From contig CM036618.1 in assembly GCA_020746105.1 (NCBI GenBank), positions 123,699,191 through 123,763,190 of the forward strand: 64,000 nucleotides of DNA, given 5' to 3'. This stretch comes from Trogon surrucura. Lineage: Eukaryota; Chordata; Aves; Trogoniformes; Trogonidae. The translations under genes were made by a program, and so were the position numbers. Under the pieces are notes generated by a model that saw only the letters and a list, made by a program, of their open reading frames with translations, searched no databases and was not told the DNA's origin. Shown piece by piece: positions 13,589 through 26,710 of the stretch (position 1 is the first letter of the stretch; each line of letters begins with the position of its first letter).

Positions 13589-13664
13589 TTCGGTGTAAAT
13601 CAGCCAGGTTTGCTCAGGGCAAATGAAGTTATCCCAACTTGCACCAAATAGAAGATCCAGCCCC
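13589..13664. repeat. Ancient palindromic amniote-type repeat relic
   Basis: Reads 'cggtgtaaatcagcc', then 'gcaaatgaagttatccc', then 'tgcaccaaatagaagatcca'. This corresponds in order to a sauropsid repeat with a 'gtgtaaatcagc' end, a central 'attgaagtcaat' palindrome and a 'gaagatccagcccc' end. The inverted arms are decayed, with the gtgtaaat arm facing a 'gcaccaaat' arm. The copy is old and non-coding. I infer the family from its motif only. Confidence 0.5.
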
Positions 13665-14214
13665 ACTGTATTAATCTCATCTTGGTCCAGTAGTAACTTT
13701 TATGTGTCTATCAGTAGTTTAAAGCAAAGGCGTGGTTTAAAAGAAAAAAGTAATCCTGCTGCCTTTCCTCTCTTGATCTGATTCGCATACAAAATGGGCT
13801 TATGAACTCCAAAATTACGGGAGGGCTTCAGGGAGGAGGAAAGGGAGACACAAGAGCCTTTTTATTTTGCGTCTTATTCACAATGAAAATTGGCACAGAA
13901 GCCAACCACATACATTAACATAGTTTGGGCAAGTTTAACTCTCATGAATACATTTCTGTGGAAAAACTATGTGACTATGGAAAAATCCCCTCTTTTTTGC
14001 CATTTGAAAAGATAACAGGCTTCTATGTGGAACCTACCCAGAACCTGCCTGATTCAGAGAGATGGAAATACAAAGATGAATAAGCCTGAGTTTCCCATGC
14101 TAGGGGCCCATGGAAACTGAGAGGGGAGGAAGAAGTAAGGAGGCCCATTGACTCAGGAGAAGGACTTTCATCCTACAGGTGAAGGAAGCATTTGAAATCA
14201 CTGGTAACATTGCA
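13665..14214. other. Unique sequence, no gene recognised
   Basis: About 550 bp between two palindromic repeat relics. I saw no open frame of interest and no repeat family. Confidence 0.4.
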
Positions 14215-14287
14215 GGCCTGTTCCAGAGCCCATTTAAGTCACTGGCAAACATCTCACTGACTTCACTGGGATGTGGGTCAGGGCTAA
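14215..14287. repeat. Ancient palindromic amniote-type repeat relic
   Basis: Two opposed copies of the same word are visible: 'gagcccatttaagtcactgg' and, after a short spacer, 'cactgacttcactgggatgt' ending in 'gggtcagggct'. The arrangement is the 'cattgaagtcaatgg ... cattgacttcagtggg ... ggatcaggccc' pattern of an old sauropsid repeat. The arms still pair partly as a hairpin. Confidence 0.5.
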
Positions 14288-17100
14288 ACAGTTTTAAAAT
14301 ATAATCCAAGGCTATTTCTACATCACTGTGTAATGAGTGGGATTCAAAACAGTTCAAGTGTGCCCAGCCCTGTGACTTACCTGTTTTCTGTCCACATTTC
14401 TGGCTGCTAGCCTGGCAGCTGCTTGGGGCTCAAAGTCTTAATACGGCACCGAGGAAGACTTGAGCTCAGGATCTTTTTGGAGGACTGTCTCAGACTGAAG
14501 AGCACACTAGACTGAACCCATGTCTACATCAGGCAGTCTCGAGGAAGGAAATCTTTGGTCAAATGTATTTGAGCATCTAATGCACTTCTGCCCTCCTGTA
14601 TCTGTTGCCCCTCTCCAAACTCACACTAAGGAGAGCTCTCCGTGTAAGCAGGAGGGTTTGCAAAGAGCAGCAGGTGTATCTGCTGGGCAACGTGAGCATT
14701 TCTTTGTCTGATCTGCACTGATATAAGTGCACCTGGCACCAAAAATCTGGAATTTAAAGCTAGCTCAGCCACAGTGACTTGTGCTGGGATCCTCTGACCC
14801 AATAGCAGTCCAGATGCAGCCTTAAGAGTTCTGCAGAATTTCACAGTTACACAAAAAATAGTGACACTGCCTCATACATCTCTAATTGCAACCTACAAGC
14901 TATTGCCATTCCCATTAAAAAAACTTTGCTCACTGACACTGCCCTGCTATGCTGCTCTTTATGGTAACCTCAGAATGAGGTTCATTGTTTTAAATAAACC
15001 AGTTTGCTTTATTATTATTAACCTATCTGATACAATAGTTTGCATTACAAGTCCTTCATCAGATCACTTCAGAGGCACGTCATTGCACTAGGTCTTTAAT
15101 ATCTTGCTAATTTGTTTCATAAATTACTAATTGAACCCTTTAAATGACTCATATTGGTATGGCGAGTCTCACTATACTAAAAACTCGGTGATCTCAGAAG
15201 ACGATACATCATAGAATCATCCTCTCCTGCTAGGTAACACAAAATTAAACAGCAGGGTAGGTGTGGGACAGGGAATTTTCCTCCATGATTAGCAGCTCAG
15301 AGTCCTTATCGCTGTAATGCATCTATGTATCACGTATTTTGCACCTGCCTAAACGTGGAGTTTCCACTGATGTCAGTGTGTGGAAGAAGCGAGGTGTACA
15401 GACCCACACACCAAGGACAAAGGATCCGCAGAGCAGATCAAAAGTGAACATTCTCCCTCCATCTGTAGCACTAGCTCTGTTGCTTTAGTGACATGTCATA
15501 CATATAGCCACTGATGTCACTCCTAAATTTGGCTCCACTGGAGAGACAGGGTTTGGCAAGGATCAGTAAACAGTGGTTTTCACAACTTGTCCATTGCTGA
15601 CCACTTCCAGCCATACCAAGAGGCTGGTTTTGCTTTTTCCAATACAACTGTCTCCAAACACAACCCAGAAACAATGTCACACCTGGTACTAGCTTGGCAG
15701 CTGGCAAAAGGTAACTGAGTATTCCAGGACCAGTTCTTCAAATGCACAATTCTGTTACTTACTGCGCTAGGCCAGAGAGAAGTGAGCAGAACTTGAAGCA
15801 GATTTGTCTGACTGACTCTTCACTCGTTGACCTGCTGTTTTTCCCTAGGAGACAGCCTGATCACCACCTGCATTGCAGCAAAGGATGTTTTGTATTTTTT
15901 TCTCACTTAACTCCCAACAATGTCGGTATCTACATCTGCGCAGCCACATTCACCTCCCACCAGGGTTAATGGAGTCAGCAGGCACTTCTGGGGAGTAAAG
16001 CACCTGGTCTGCAGCAGATGCATCCCTTAGGATGAGATCAGTATCGCTCCCTGACAGCTGGAAAGACCATTTAGCTCTAGATCAGCTGTACACATCTGCA
16101 TACAGTCAGAGGAATCCCATCCCAAGTGAGTGGTCAGATGCTGAGCTGCTGCAATGAATTAAAAGCACAGTTGTTTTACGCACACAGCTGGCCTTGTGTG
16201 CATCCTTTGCTCCTTGCCCACCTATTTTGCCTTGTCCTAAGCTTGTCCTTTTATGACTGACCCTAAGACAGGGAACCCACTGTTGTTCCTACAACTCCAA
16301 TAAGCAACGAGAACATGAAGACCGCCATGTGTGCACAGGCGGTGCTACTCTAACACAAAGGCTTGGAGCAGAACTGGTTAGCCAAGTTCTTACACGTAGA
16401 CATAAAGCCCCAACAGGGACCTTTGCAAACATCTTTGCTGGTCTCTGGTCAGTGTTTCACACAGCAGATTTCTGAACTTAGAAAGCTTCGTGGCTTCCTG
16501 ATATAATTACAGGTAGATTCCCATTGGATTTGGCACCACTGGTCAACCAAGCATCATGCATTAGCTCCTCAGAGAGGTGTTATTTATTTTATTTTACTCA
16601 CCAAAGTTTATCTCGTAGTAGCCATCAACTTTCCACAGAAAGATCATGCTCTACTACTATACATCAGTCATTAGAGGCAGCTTCTAAACTTTAATATCTC
16701 CCAAGGAACAATAATTGCCACCCTTTCAATATTTTATATTTGCAGACAAGCAGAATGAACTCACTGGAATCAGCAGGTGGTGTATGTTCAGCTGCTCAGA
16801 GCAATATTCAGCTTGCCTATTCCCAGTGAGGGCAGCTGACATCAGAGAAGCAATGCCCTGTGAATGTACCATTCAGCAGACAGGAGAGCCCACGGTTTGT
16901 ATGGTAACATCAAAGAGTTTTGTAACATGCAGATGTTTTCCATACAGAGCCTGAGAAAAGTGACAGACAAGATTTTACAATTCCCATGCTGTGCTTTTTC
17001 TTCATTTTCTTCCTTACATATCCCCATTTCCTTGCCTTTTCTTATATAGAAGAATGGTACCATTAAAAATTATGGGTTATATCCTTAGCTAATATAATTT
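14288..17100. other. 2.8 kb without recognised gene
   Basis: Only short frames (80 codons or fewer) without recognisable domains. A 'catcatagaatcatcc' word at about 15206-15222 recalls a reversed CR1 tail, but no CR1 body follows it. No other repeat was identified. Confidence 0.4.
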
Positions 17101-17160
17101 GGTGTGACTCCCCTGACTTCACAGAGCTATATCTGTTTACTCAAGTTGCAAATTTCTGCC
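17101..17160. repeat. Possible palindromic repeat relic
   Basis: Reads 'ggtgtgactcccctgacttc' then 'acagagctatatctgttta'. It resembles the half-element 'tgtaactccattgacttcaatggagct...atttac' of the same relic family seen at 13.6 and 25.8 kb. It is more diverged than those copies, so this is a weak call. Confidence 0.3.
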
Positions 17161-18455
17161 ATTAATTTAAATCTATGCAGATTTACATCATGGAGAATAG
17201 CACTACATTTTTTTTTCCATAGCTAATAAGCTTCTCAAAAAAAATAAAAAAAGAGAGAGAAACCCTTTACATATATTAAACTTGTATTTGGAGATAAAGA
17301 TTTCAGAGGATGCCTTCTCCCACCCTATCTCACGTTGTTCATCCTGCTCCTCTGTTTATTAGAAGGCCCTCCCAGTGCCAGAGTTGAGCCAAGTTGCTGA
17401 GGATAGTGCCTAGGGATGAACTCGTGGCTGGGTCTGCCTGCTGGGCACGTAGCTCTGCTTTCTTTCCATCTCCCCAAATAATGCTGTGAATACAACCCAC
17501 CCCAAATGTCCCCAAGTCCTGCTGAGGACAGAGCCCTCTTCACTAGCAGCCAGGCTCACACACCAGATATAGGTAAAAATTCCTGCTCCGTTTGATAAAG
17601 GGCAGCAAGTTCAATGCACAGCCCCCTCTGCTCAGGTGAATTCCTTAACCAGCAAGCTAATAGCTAATAGCTATTGTTAAAAAGTTCTCTTTTCCTTTCA
17701 TTTCATGAAACATTTCAAGAGGCCTTGCTTTCATCTTTCTGTGAAATCAAAACACTTTTTGGAACCCTGCTGTTTTCCATTAAATTAAATTCTTGTGTTC
17801 CCACTTGCCCTAACGCAGAAGCACCGTACCACCACGTCTGCAAAACATTCTGTCATCTTGAGCCGGTCTGTGAGGAAACACAACGAGGTTTCACATGACA
17901 TTACAAATTGACCTCACGCAAAACTTCCCTCCTGTAAATAAGTGCCAGTCTTTACATACGGCACACACAAAGACAGACATGAAGAAGCAGTTTGCTGAGC
18001 AGGCTGGAGAGCTTAAATCCTCAACTACAACTCTTCTGCTGGACAATATGCTGACTGAGCCCGATTTTGGGATACACCAAATTATCCTGAAGAGTGAGGT
18101 GACTTAAGTCCCAAATTCCTTGCCACATATACTGATTTAATTTGACCACTGAAGTTCTCCAGCTGTGATTTCAGGAACCAGTATGTCCAAGACAATCCCA
18201 CAGGTTGAACGCTGTCATTAAAAGCATGACCTGTTCCCGCTTGCGGCAAATGATGGAGTCCCTCCAGGAGTGGTACTGAACAAAGTGGCTGTACCATCCA
18301 TCGCAGCAGTGGCTCTATACCAGGAAGCAAGACCAGAGATCACTGGAGATCTCTGAGGCCACGGCAAAAATCTTACATTTCTCCCAATAAAAGCTGAGCT
18401 TGATACTGCCTAGTGACCTGCAAGACATGTTGGAGACACATTTTCTGTATGAATT
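17161..18455. other. Unique sequence, no gene recognised
   Basis: Contains T-rich and A-rich runs near 17210-17260 and short random frames. No gene or repeat family was identified. Confidence 0.4.
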
Positions 18456-18645
18456 GAGGAGAGAGCAACCAAGACGATCAGGAGCTGGAGCTCATGATTA
18501 GCAAGGAGAGGCTGAGAGAATTAGATTAGTTCTGCCTCTGCAAGAGAAGATGAAGGGGAGACCTTATTCCTGTCTCAGCTACCTCAGAGACAGTACCAAG
18601 GAGACAGTGCCAGGCTCTTCTTGAAAGTGCACAGCTCTGCTGGTC
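18456..18645 (+). mobile_element. CR1 LINE, old internal fragment
   Basis: A diverged CR1 fragment in sense orientation. Recognisable blocks are 'agcaaccaagacgatcagga', 'gcaaggagaggctgagagaa', 'gagaagatgaaggggagacc' followed by 'ttattcctgtctcagctacctcag', and 'gtgccaggctcttcttg'. These match, in order, the 3' coding region of CR1 ORF2. The octamer tail is missing, so the copy is truncated at both ends. Frame-breaking differences are numerous and it is older than the copies at 47.8-54.6 kb. Confidence 0.75.
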
Positions 18646-20640
18646 TTTGCACTGACAACTCACATCTCCTAGAAAGCACCCCAGGAAGGCTCTCCCGTAA
18701 CCCACCTTCTCCACAGTTATGTGTACATGCCACTCTATATACTGCTTTCCCCATGATCTGCTCCGAGATCACCATTTCCATCCTGTCCCTCTTTCCCCTA
18801 GACTGCTGACTTGCTAGAGGTTAAGCTGCCTCTGAAACAGCCCCCACCCCACTTAGCCTGTATTTCAGGATTTTCTTTCCTGAAAAAGGCACTGTAAAGG
18901 CTCTGGGCCCTGTGCTATGATTTACACTTTTTCATCTCCTGTAGAAAGCCTGCCGTGTATGTGATGATACCGTTCAGCTCCGTTTACCTGAGAACTTAAA
19001 AAAATACCATTGGAGGTTGTTTTTTCCATATGGGTAAATAGTAAGGGTGGGAGTATTCCTTATGGGAAACCTGGAACAGTCGCACTCTGTAGGCCTGACA
19101 TTTCCTGCTGTAATTGAAACTTTTGATGTTAAAAATTCCATTTACACAGTGTCTCTCTTAGCCAGGCAGGGAGAAGGGCAGAGGTGGGTGCAAGCATTAG
19201 CACAGAGCTTTCCCAACTCCTCCACTGCAGGCAGTTAAACTATAGCAGGTGAGATGCGTAGATGTAAGGGAAGGAATATGAGGAAGGAAATACCAGCTGA
19301 GTTAGGTAATTTGGGTCAGAGGAAGCCAGGCGTAGTTACAGAGGCAGGTACAGATTAAATTAACTTGAGGCTCTAGGTCTTCGCATTTGCCCATACCCCT
19401 GCCCAGCGGGACAGGAGAGGCCCACCCCTGTGGTCCCGTGCTCATGGGGACTGTGTATCCTGGACACCCGGGCTCTGCCTTGAGAGGAGAGAAAAACAGC
19501 TCCCTCGGAAGTCATGGAGGCCAATCAAGAGAAATAACTGCCATCCTACAAGTTAAAGGATGTTTAGCTGTGCGTCTTTAAAAGTCCCACCCAATGCTAT
19601 ATAACCTAATCCTCAATTAAATCAGCTGAACAGTCAAATTCTACCCCAAACCCCAGCTGGCCACAGGCAGAAATCCAGGCAGAGGATCCCACTGCCGCCA
19701 AACATAGGCTTCTCCCAACACCACTTCCAGGCTCCACCAGAACATTACACCTGAGGACCAGCACAAACCAGCTCCCCACTCAGCCAGCCCAGCAGCCACA
19801 GCCAGCATTGATTCAGCTTATCTACACGGCTTCTTCCAGCTGGGGACACAGCTCATGTGTCCATTGGGGTTTCACCCAGCATGACTCGCCCAGCCTCTTG
19901 CCTCAGCTCTGCAGGAGCTGCCAGCTCAAATCCTACCTCTACCTCCTGCTCTACCCCACCCCAGGAGCTCTTGTCATTCCCAGCCCTCAAGCAAGCCAGA
20001 TGGTTATCCTCCTCCTCCTCCACGAAACCTCCGGCAGACTCTTCAGGGGTGAACAGCAGCAGCAAGAAACATCTGAATGCTGGTATCAACACTGGCCCCA
20101 GCTCCCACTAGCAGTAAACACATTAATAAGACAAAGTACGGGACAAAACGGAATCCCTGAGTAATGGACATAATTACATTAGCTAGTCAAAGTTACTTTA
20201 TGTTAAGAAATATTTTTGGCATGCCATGAAAAGTTTAAATCCTGTCACACCCCAACAGTTACAAAAGTCAAAGGCAACATAACATGAGCTTTAACTGTTA
20301 CATGCATTTGCATAAAAATGCTTCTTCAGAATGATAATGCAACCGTGCTTCCCTGTTTCATTTTTTGCTGCTTTCCCTTTTGATGCAACTTTCTCGCACC
20401 CTCAAAGGCAAAAAGTAGAACAGGAAACAGTTTTGCCTGCGACTCTTTTCTCAGGCACCTTAAAAAATTAAGGCTCAACGCTTTGAGCTTCTTTCACATA
20501 CCCAGAGACAAGACAGTGGAAAAAAACCAAGTACCTAGACTCGCCCATCACCTCTGAAAAATCTCAATTTTGGTTGTCAAATATGCATCTGATTCTCCAG
20601 CCATGACAGCAACAGCCACAGTAACAAGTAAACTGCTTTA
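18646..20640. other. 2.0 kb without recognised gene
   Basis: A 118-codon plus-strand frame (19808-20164) overlaps an 84-codon frame in another phase and a 79-codon antisense frame, which argues for composition rather than coding. The trinucleotide-rich stretch 'cctcctcctcctcc' lies near 20009. No repeat family was identified. Confidence 0.4.
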
Positions 20641-20760
20641 TTCATTATTTTTCCCAGCAATCCTTACAAGCAATGGACAAGACAAGGTGGGAAAACTGAG
20701 GCTGAATCTACAGAAATGGACATACCAGAAAGGAGACAAATGAGTTATCTGAACAGCCAT
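20641..20760 (-). mobile_element. Possible MIR fragment, antisense
   Basis: The block 'aaggtgggaaaactgaggct' matches the reverse complement of the MIR core word 'gcctcagttttcccaccttg', with AT-rich sequence on the expected side for a MIR tail. The remaining alignment is poor, so this is a tentative relic. Confidence 0.35.
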
Positions 20761-21404
20761 GCAGATTGATTCTCATTTCTAACCCTGTAACCTAAACAAC
20801 AACTGGCAATAAACTCAAACTACTCCTTGGAGTTCCACAAAAAGAAGGGAAAAGTTTCAGGTCTCAAAAATACTAAAATGTGTTTTGATGATAAATCTAA
20901 TATACAGACACTCATTTTTACTAAAATATTTAATTTCAGTCTTTCTGGAGAGAAATATTAATTTCTCCATTTGAAAAGCTACTTTAAATTCACTTTGTTT
21001 TTTGAAGTAAATAAATTAAACTAGTTTCTAAAATTAATAGATTGAATATTTTGTTTCAGATTGCACAATACATTTTATTTGAGACAAAATGAATTTTGTT
21101 TGGTTTTTACATAATTAATATATTGGGGGAAAATTCATTTAAGAAGACCTAAAAAAATAGAATTGCCAGTGATCCCAGTGCCTACCAGTTGTTCTTGTAT
21201 CTCCCACCAACTAATCTTTCATAAGAAAACTCATAATAGGCATTCCAGTTTTCCCAGGCCAAGCTGGAATGATAAATTGCACGAAGATAATTTTTTTTTT
21301 ACTACAGTGACATCAAGAAGCCTCCTAAGACTGTGGCTTGTGGATGCCTCATTATGCAAAAGACTTGAGGCGCTCAGAAATAAAAGAGAAACAAAGATGT
21401 GAAA
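20761..21404. other. AT-rich unique sequence
   Basis: A strongly AT-rich stretch, 20880-21150, with repeated TAAAT, ATTAAT and AATTTT words and no open frame. It could be a conserved non-coding element or simply AT-rich DNA; the sequence alone does not decide. Confidence 0.35.
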
Positions 21405-21475
21405 CCAAAACTCAAGTGGCTTGCCCAGTGCTATAAAGCAGACTGATGGCAGTGCTGCAAAAAGAGTCTGGTTCA
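21405..21475 (-). mobile_element. MIR fragment, antisense
   Basis: Reads 'tcaagtggcttgcccagtgc' then 'agcagactgatggcagtgct' and 'aaagagtctggttca'. This is the reverse complement of the MIR core 5' part, which runs 'cccaggttc...gccactgac...gcaagtcact'. The order and spacing fit. The copy is short and old. Confidence 0.55.
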
Positions 21476-24400
21476 CCTCAACTTTTCCTTCAGCAACCTA
21501 TCTGATAAGAGTGTATGGTCAGACTCACTGCATAAAGCCTTTATTCTGGTTTCTCTTGCCTTATTTCTGCGTCGTGGGCTGGCAGAGAGTTGCAGAACTT
21601 CAGCAAGTCCAGATGTAATGGTCTCCAGCAGATACCCAGGGGGAACCAAGGAAGATCTTTATCTTGATCTTATATTGATCTTGATTTTTGTCCACTTGGA
21701 AGAAAGGAGAACTCCCAGTGCGACACTAGCAGAAGCCACATATCTCATATTATCAACTGTGAGATAAAGAAAAAAAAAACTAGGAGGAAAAAGAGATACC
21801 GGGTAAATAGAAAAAGAAAAGTGCTGTCAGGAACCAATGGCAACACTTAGCGTGAGAGTTGTGGGAGTCTCTGGTCTACTGCTATGGGTAAACATTTGTC
21901 CGAATGACAGCACATGGTGGAAAATTATGTGAGATGGGCCAGAACTGAGTCATGATTGATGAGCCTTGGAAGAGCAGGCCCTGGCTCTCCAATGTTGGTT
22001 TTGCAACCTTTGATCTTTATAGCCACGCATTATAAAGCGGTTTCAACTTGTAACTAAATTCCTAACATACTCAGCTGTAAAATCCAGGCATATCCTGAGT
22101 AATAAAACAAATACATAAACTAGAACTTAGGTGAGAGCCATCTTTTACTGTCACTTAATGCTCGGAACACCTAGAGCTTGTTATACTAGATTCAATAGGA
22201 AATCATAATTTTAAGAGCAGCATGAAGGGATTTTGTCTGGAAACAAATTAATTGGGCTGTACAGCCTACCTCATTAATCCTGTCTGGATTACCAATTTAC
22301 AGTGCCTCTAAAGAGCATCACAGAACAGGCATCTTTCAAACTGTTACACATACTGTAACTATTATCCAAATACAACTTCTATCGCTCCGTGTATCGGAGC
22401 CACGGGCCTTCTGCAAAAATTTCATTCTGCAAACTCTGGATATAACCAATAAATCAAGGTAGTTGCACAAGCCACAACTTAGGTGGCATTAATTAGATCA
22501 GTGGAAGTTATGATCCAACATAATTATCACCGCTACCCCACCTACGTTTAATTTCAGTGTTTCTTCCTATCTTTCCCCCAGAGGGACAATGGGAGAGTTA
22601 AGCTACATGCTTCAACAGTGTCAGTCTCCAGAGGCAGCACGAAAGAGCAATGCTTGGCAATTACATGAGTGCAAGTAAGGGGAAGGGGACTATCATGAGA
22701 TGTGATCAGATACCATACAACAACGGGAAAAAGAAAAAAATTCACCCTTTGCCCCTTGCACGCCTCGTAGCTTCGCAACTGTACAAGAGGTCTGGGGTTT
22801 GTGCTGCCTGATCTGACCCACCAGTCCCTATTCAGCATGGTATTTACATACAGAAATCACTCTAAGCATACAGAGAGTCTTATCAAAGTAAACCTGATCA
22901 CCTGAAGTCTTAGATACTTGTAGAAAATGGCCTGGATGGCACGGCCCAGGGGAAGGGAAGAAGAGTCAATGTACTCAGATGGGACTTGTGGCACCTCTGG
23001 TCACATCTATAATAGCAAGCAGCGCAGAGCAAGAGGAAGGGATACACAGAGAGAAACGACCAGTGCTGAGGACTCGACATCCACACTGTGCGTTTCCACT
23101 CTGTACCTGCCGTACATCACACTAGCCGCAGTCTAGTGACAGCAGCAACCAGCACAAGCTGTCCCTTGCCAGGCGCAGTCCCGAAGCTCATCCACCACCT
23201 CAGTGTCACCCCAGAGGAATCCAGTTCATGTCCTTCCCGATTGCTCTGAGACATACACGTGCAGTTAAGCGGGGAACACTGGGAGGCTCATTTCAGAAAC
23301 ACGGTGACGATCTCTAATAAAACACTAATGCCAGTCACCTCCTTAGAGCCATCTCCCTGCCAGGCATGGACAAGTGTCCAGGGACACACATGCCCTGCCG
23401 ACCACCCAACGCTCCAGATATTTCTGAGCAAACAGCTCCCGAGATAGCTACAGAGCGAGAGCCGCAGCACTATAACCAAGTCAGCACGACACTATGCCCA
23501 GGCTATTTTGTCCTGCTAACACAGCCCAGCGCAATGCGACACTGATGTAGGTCCACACTGCACCGACAAAAGTGTCCCGAGACCGCACCGCATGGTGCAG
23601 CTGTACCGGCACATGGGCAGCCAGCTTCCCTGTGCGGTGTGCTCTTCATCTCCAGCGCTCCCTCTGTCAACAGGGACAATTTTACAAGCCTGCATCTCTG
23701 TGGACTCTGCTTCAGGAAGTGAGAGTCATATAAACACAAATACAAATGGGAAACGAAGCGTTTACAGGATTGAGCCCTGAATCACAGTCCAGGAAACAGT
23801 CGCAATGACAGTACACAGCCAAAGAACTATTGCCTTTGAACTGGCTGGAAGGATTTTACACAAAAAAAAGGTATCACAGCTTTCAGGTCACAGCAGTTGT
23901 TTCTGATGGTTGCACCACTGCAGTGGCTGGAAGACAAAGAGGTTTTCTGCTAAAAATCCCCAAAGATGCTCTGTTTCAGCAGGTCAATTGGTTCTCTTCT
24001 TCTTTGACCTTTCTTCTATGCTTCTGCTCTTCCCTACACTTACAATAAAACATTTTCCTTTGACACTGTGCAGGGCTCTGCTTAAAAAGAGCTTGGTGTA
24101 ATCAGGTGTGTTCCTAGTGAACTGCAGCCTGCAGGACAAAGACACCACTGTTTTTCAGTAATGTTCACTCAACAGAAGAGACCAACAGTATGGCAATATC
24201 CATCAACCCCCTGCATTTGCTTGTAATTAAAGAAAGGTCAGTAGCCGTGCCTTTCTAAGAATCACGCTTACCTTTGCGCCGTCAAAAACCAAACATATAC
24301 AAATTTCACAACGGAAACTTTCGTTGACATCCAGAAACATGAAACCTGAGACATGAAAAACACTAAACAGCCAACTGTGTTAATCCAATAAAGTTTGTGA

Positions 24401-25814
24401 AACTGATTTGCCCCCATGGTTGGTTACAGGACTGCTGAGATAATATTTGGTACCTAACAGCAAAAGCTGTTGTGTTCCAGTTTTTTCATGCCTCACTGCT
24501 ACAGAAAGGCCCTGATTCATACCACTTCATTATCTTTTCTCATTTTTAAAGGCAGCCAGAGGGCATGCTGGATCCTCAGTTTGTTTGTCTGGATCCACTC
24601 ATTAGTAAATCACATGTAGTGAGCAATGACATGCACCTGGACATTTAGTCTGAGTACATTCTTTAACATTCAAATTGGTTGTGCTACTTCGCCAAAAAAA
24701 GCAACAGATCTTCCTGAAATGTGATTTTTTTTCCTTGGGCATTTTTATTTCTAGGAGCCATATCATCAGTGGAGCAGAAATAACAAAAAGCAAGAACGAA
24801 AAAGAAGAAAGACAAGCACAAGACTTCTCCGTATGAGGCACTGTTAACAATCAGTTTGTTACGAACAAAAGGATCCTGCATCCAAGACCACAGCCATGTT
24901 ATGGTGGAAATCAAATTTTTGCTGTATAGTTAGACAAAAACTACTACAGAGGAACATACATATAGAGAGGTTCAGCTGGGAGATTTGCAGCAATGTTGAG
25001 TGCCCCCGTGACCTGTTGCTCTGGAAATCTGGAAACGGAAACAACCCACAAATCTACTTTCAGGGAGCAAGCCTTCAACCCCTCCTCAGTTCTCTTGGTG
25101 GTAACACTATGTATAATTTGCTCTTGTAATGAAAGGCCACTGGGACAGAGAGGGACACATACAGGACACAGACAAGGCATGAAGTTTTCCAGCAAAATCC
25201 TTTTGACATACAATCCCTGGAGACTATGGACAACTGGTGCAAGAATCACAGAGACACAATACAACACAATCCCTGCTCTACTTATCCCATCATTAGCTGG
25301 GTACCACAGAGAACGTAGTTAAAAATGTCTTCTAAAATAGCTTTAAGGATTGGAAATCTGATAAGGCAAATACAAGTGGCAAAGCTCCACTGACGTCAGT
25401 GAGACTTATATAAGGGAAGATTTTGTAATGGTAAAAGTAATACTGGAACTTAAAAGTCCTGCACACTGAACAAGGAAGTTTTTCAGGCTAACTCAACACA
25501 AGCCACCCATTTGTCCTAAAAACAATCCCCCCCACCCTGCAAACAAAAATGGAACTCAGGCTATTTCTGCAAAAATTGTCACTTTGTGTGTACAATCACA
25601 CAAGCAAAATTTACTGCAATGCTACTCATTAATAAGCAACTGAGATATTAATAATGAATGACGTTTCTAAAGGTAAATTTTGAATTTCTACATATGAGAA
25701 TTTTAATGAAAAGACATGACTGTGAAATGCAGTACATTTAGCCAGTCCTGGAACAATATGGTGTGGGAGTCATTCTTCCTTTGTACAATTCTTCTTTTCA
25801 GGACCATCTAGTAA
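21476..25814. other. 4.3 kb without recognised gene
   Basis: No gene or repeat family was identified. The interval 23.0-23.75 kb is richer in G and C, with several CpG dinucleotides but no convincing CpG island. Short frames (up to 109 codons at 24993-25322) overlap antisense frames of equal length. Confidence 0.4.
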
Positions 25815-25898
25815 GTTGGTGTGAATTAACACTGGTCATTTGAAATCAATTGGAAAAAAATGGAGCTACGCCAAATTACATCAGTGAAGGATCCAGCC
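25815..25898. repeat. Ancient palindromic amniote-type repeat relic
   Basis: Reads 'ttggtgtgaattaacactgg', then 'catttgaaatcaattgg', then 'atggagctacgccaaattac' and 'atcagtgaaggatccagcc'. Both inverted ends (gtgtgaatt and aaattacatc) and the central 'tgaaatcaa' survive. It shows the same plan as the relics at 13.6, 14.2 and 58.8 kb, and is one of the clearer copies of this family in the window. Confidence 0.55.
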
Positions 25899-26554
25899 TT
25901 TTGACTTCAAGTTATCCTCAGTTAACACTGGCGTAATCAGAAAAAGGCGACATTTACTTCTCTGCCCAATGAAAATAGTCTGGGCATTGGCTACCTTCAG
26001 AGAACTGCCTGAAAACATTCCACAAACCATGAATTATTCACAGTATTAAACAAATAATTGTGACTAGTAAATAAATATTTGAAAGTAATGGCTGGTTCAT
26101 ACACCATTCAAACACAGCATAAGGGGGAGATATTCATCATATGAATTACCCATTAAGAATTATTGGCTCAGCTTTAGTTATAACTGATAAACAGTCATGT
26201 GGATAACAAGGCAAGTGTTTGGCAAGTCTCCTGCTTTCATTCTCAGCAATATGGCTTCCTTTTCAACAGACACATAAGCTCAGCTATTTATCCCCTTCTG
26301 CCTGAGAAACTAACTGCCTTCAGTGCACCTGAAAGGCGAGAGCTGGCGCGCAGTTTCCCCAAGCCCTGCTTGTCTGGTTAAATTCCAGGTCAGGCAACAG
26401 CCCTCTGACAGAACCACATTCCTGCTGTAGTTTCAATTACCTAAATTATTCTTCACCTCCTGTCCTAAGCATGGGCATATTTTTGATGGCCCAAGCTGGG
26501 AAATGTGAATGCAAACTGCTACCAGATGTAGAGAGGAAGAATGATTTCATATTG
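25899..26554. other. Unique sequence, no gene recognised
   Basis: No gene or repeat family was recognised in this roughly 650-bp interval. Confidence 0.4.
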
Positions 26555-26622
26555 GAGGCACTAGCCTCTGAGTCAAAATATCTGAGTCTCTGCTGTGCCA
26601 CAGGCTTTCTGTAAGCCACTTA
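26555..26622 (+). mobile_element. MIR fragment interrupted by a hairpin element
   Basis: The stretch 'ctgagtctctgctgtgccac' followed by 'aggctttctgtaagccacttag' matches the MIR core word order (tctctgctgtgccac, agacttcctgtg, aagtcacttag). The match stops exactly where the palindromic element at 26623 starts, and 'cctct', the next expected MIR bases, reappears at 26715 after it. This indicates that the hairpin element landed inside a pre-existing MIR copy. Confidence 0.6.
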
Positions 26623-26710
26623 GGCCTAAATCCCCAAAGGTATTTAGGCTTTTAACTCCTGTTCATTTCAGTGAGAGTTAAAAGCCTAAATACCTCGATG
26701 GATCTGGGTT
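26623..26710. mobile_element. MITE-like hairpin element with perfect 21-bp stem
   Basis: An 88-bp palindromic element. Its arms 26638-26658 and 26675-26695 are perfect 21-bp reverse complements (left arm begins aggtatttaggctttt) around a 16-nt loop (26659-26674). Outside the stem the ends pair imperfectly: 'ggcctaaatcccc' against the complement of 'ggatctgggtt'. The element is flanked by TTAG at 26620-26623 and 26711-26714. TTA direct repeats are what PIF/Harbinger-type transposons generate, so a non-autonomous DNA transposon is a reasonable inference. The ends resemble an old sauropsid repeat reading 'gcctaaatacctttgaggatctgggc'. It has no coding capacity. If transcribed, either strand would fold into a strong hairpin. 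Confidence 0.65.

Noticed and set aside
15206..15222. Word 'catcatagaatcatcc' resembling a reversed CR1 tail
   Set aside because: Only one octamer-like unit is present and no CR1 3' sequence follows, so it is likely coincidental.
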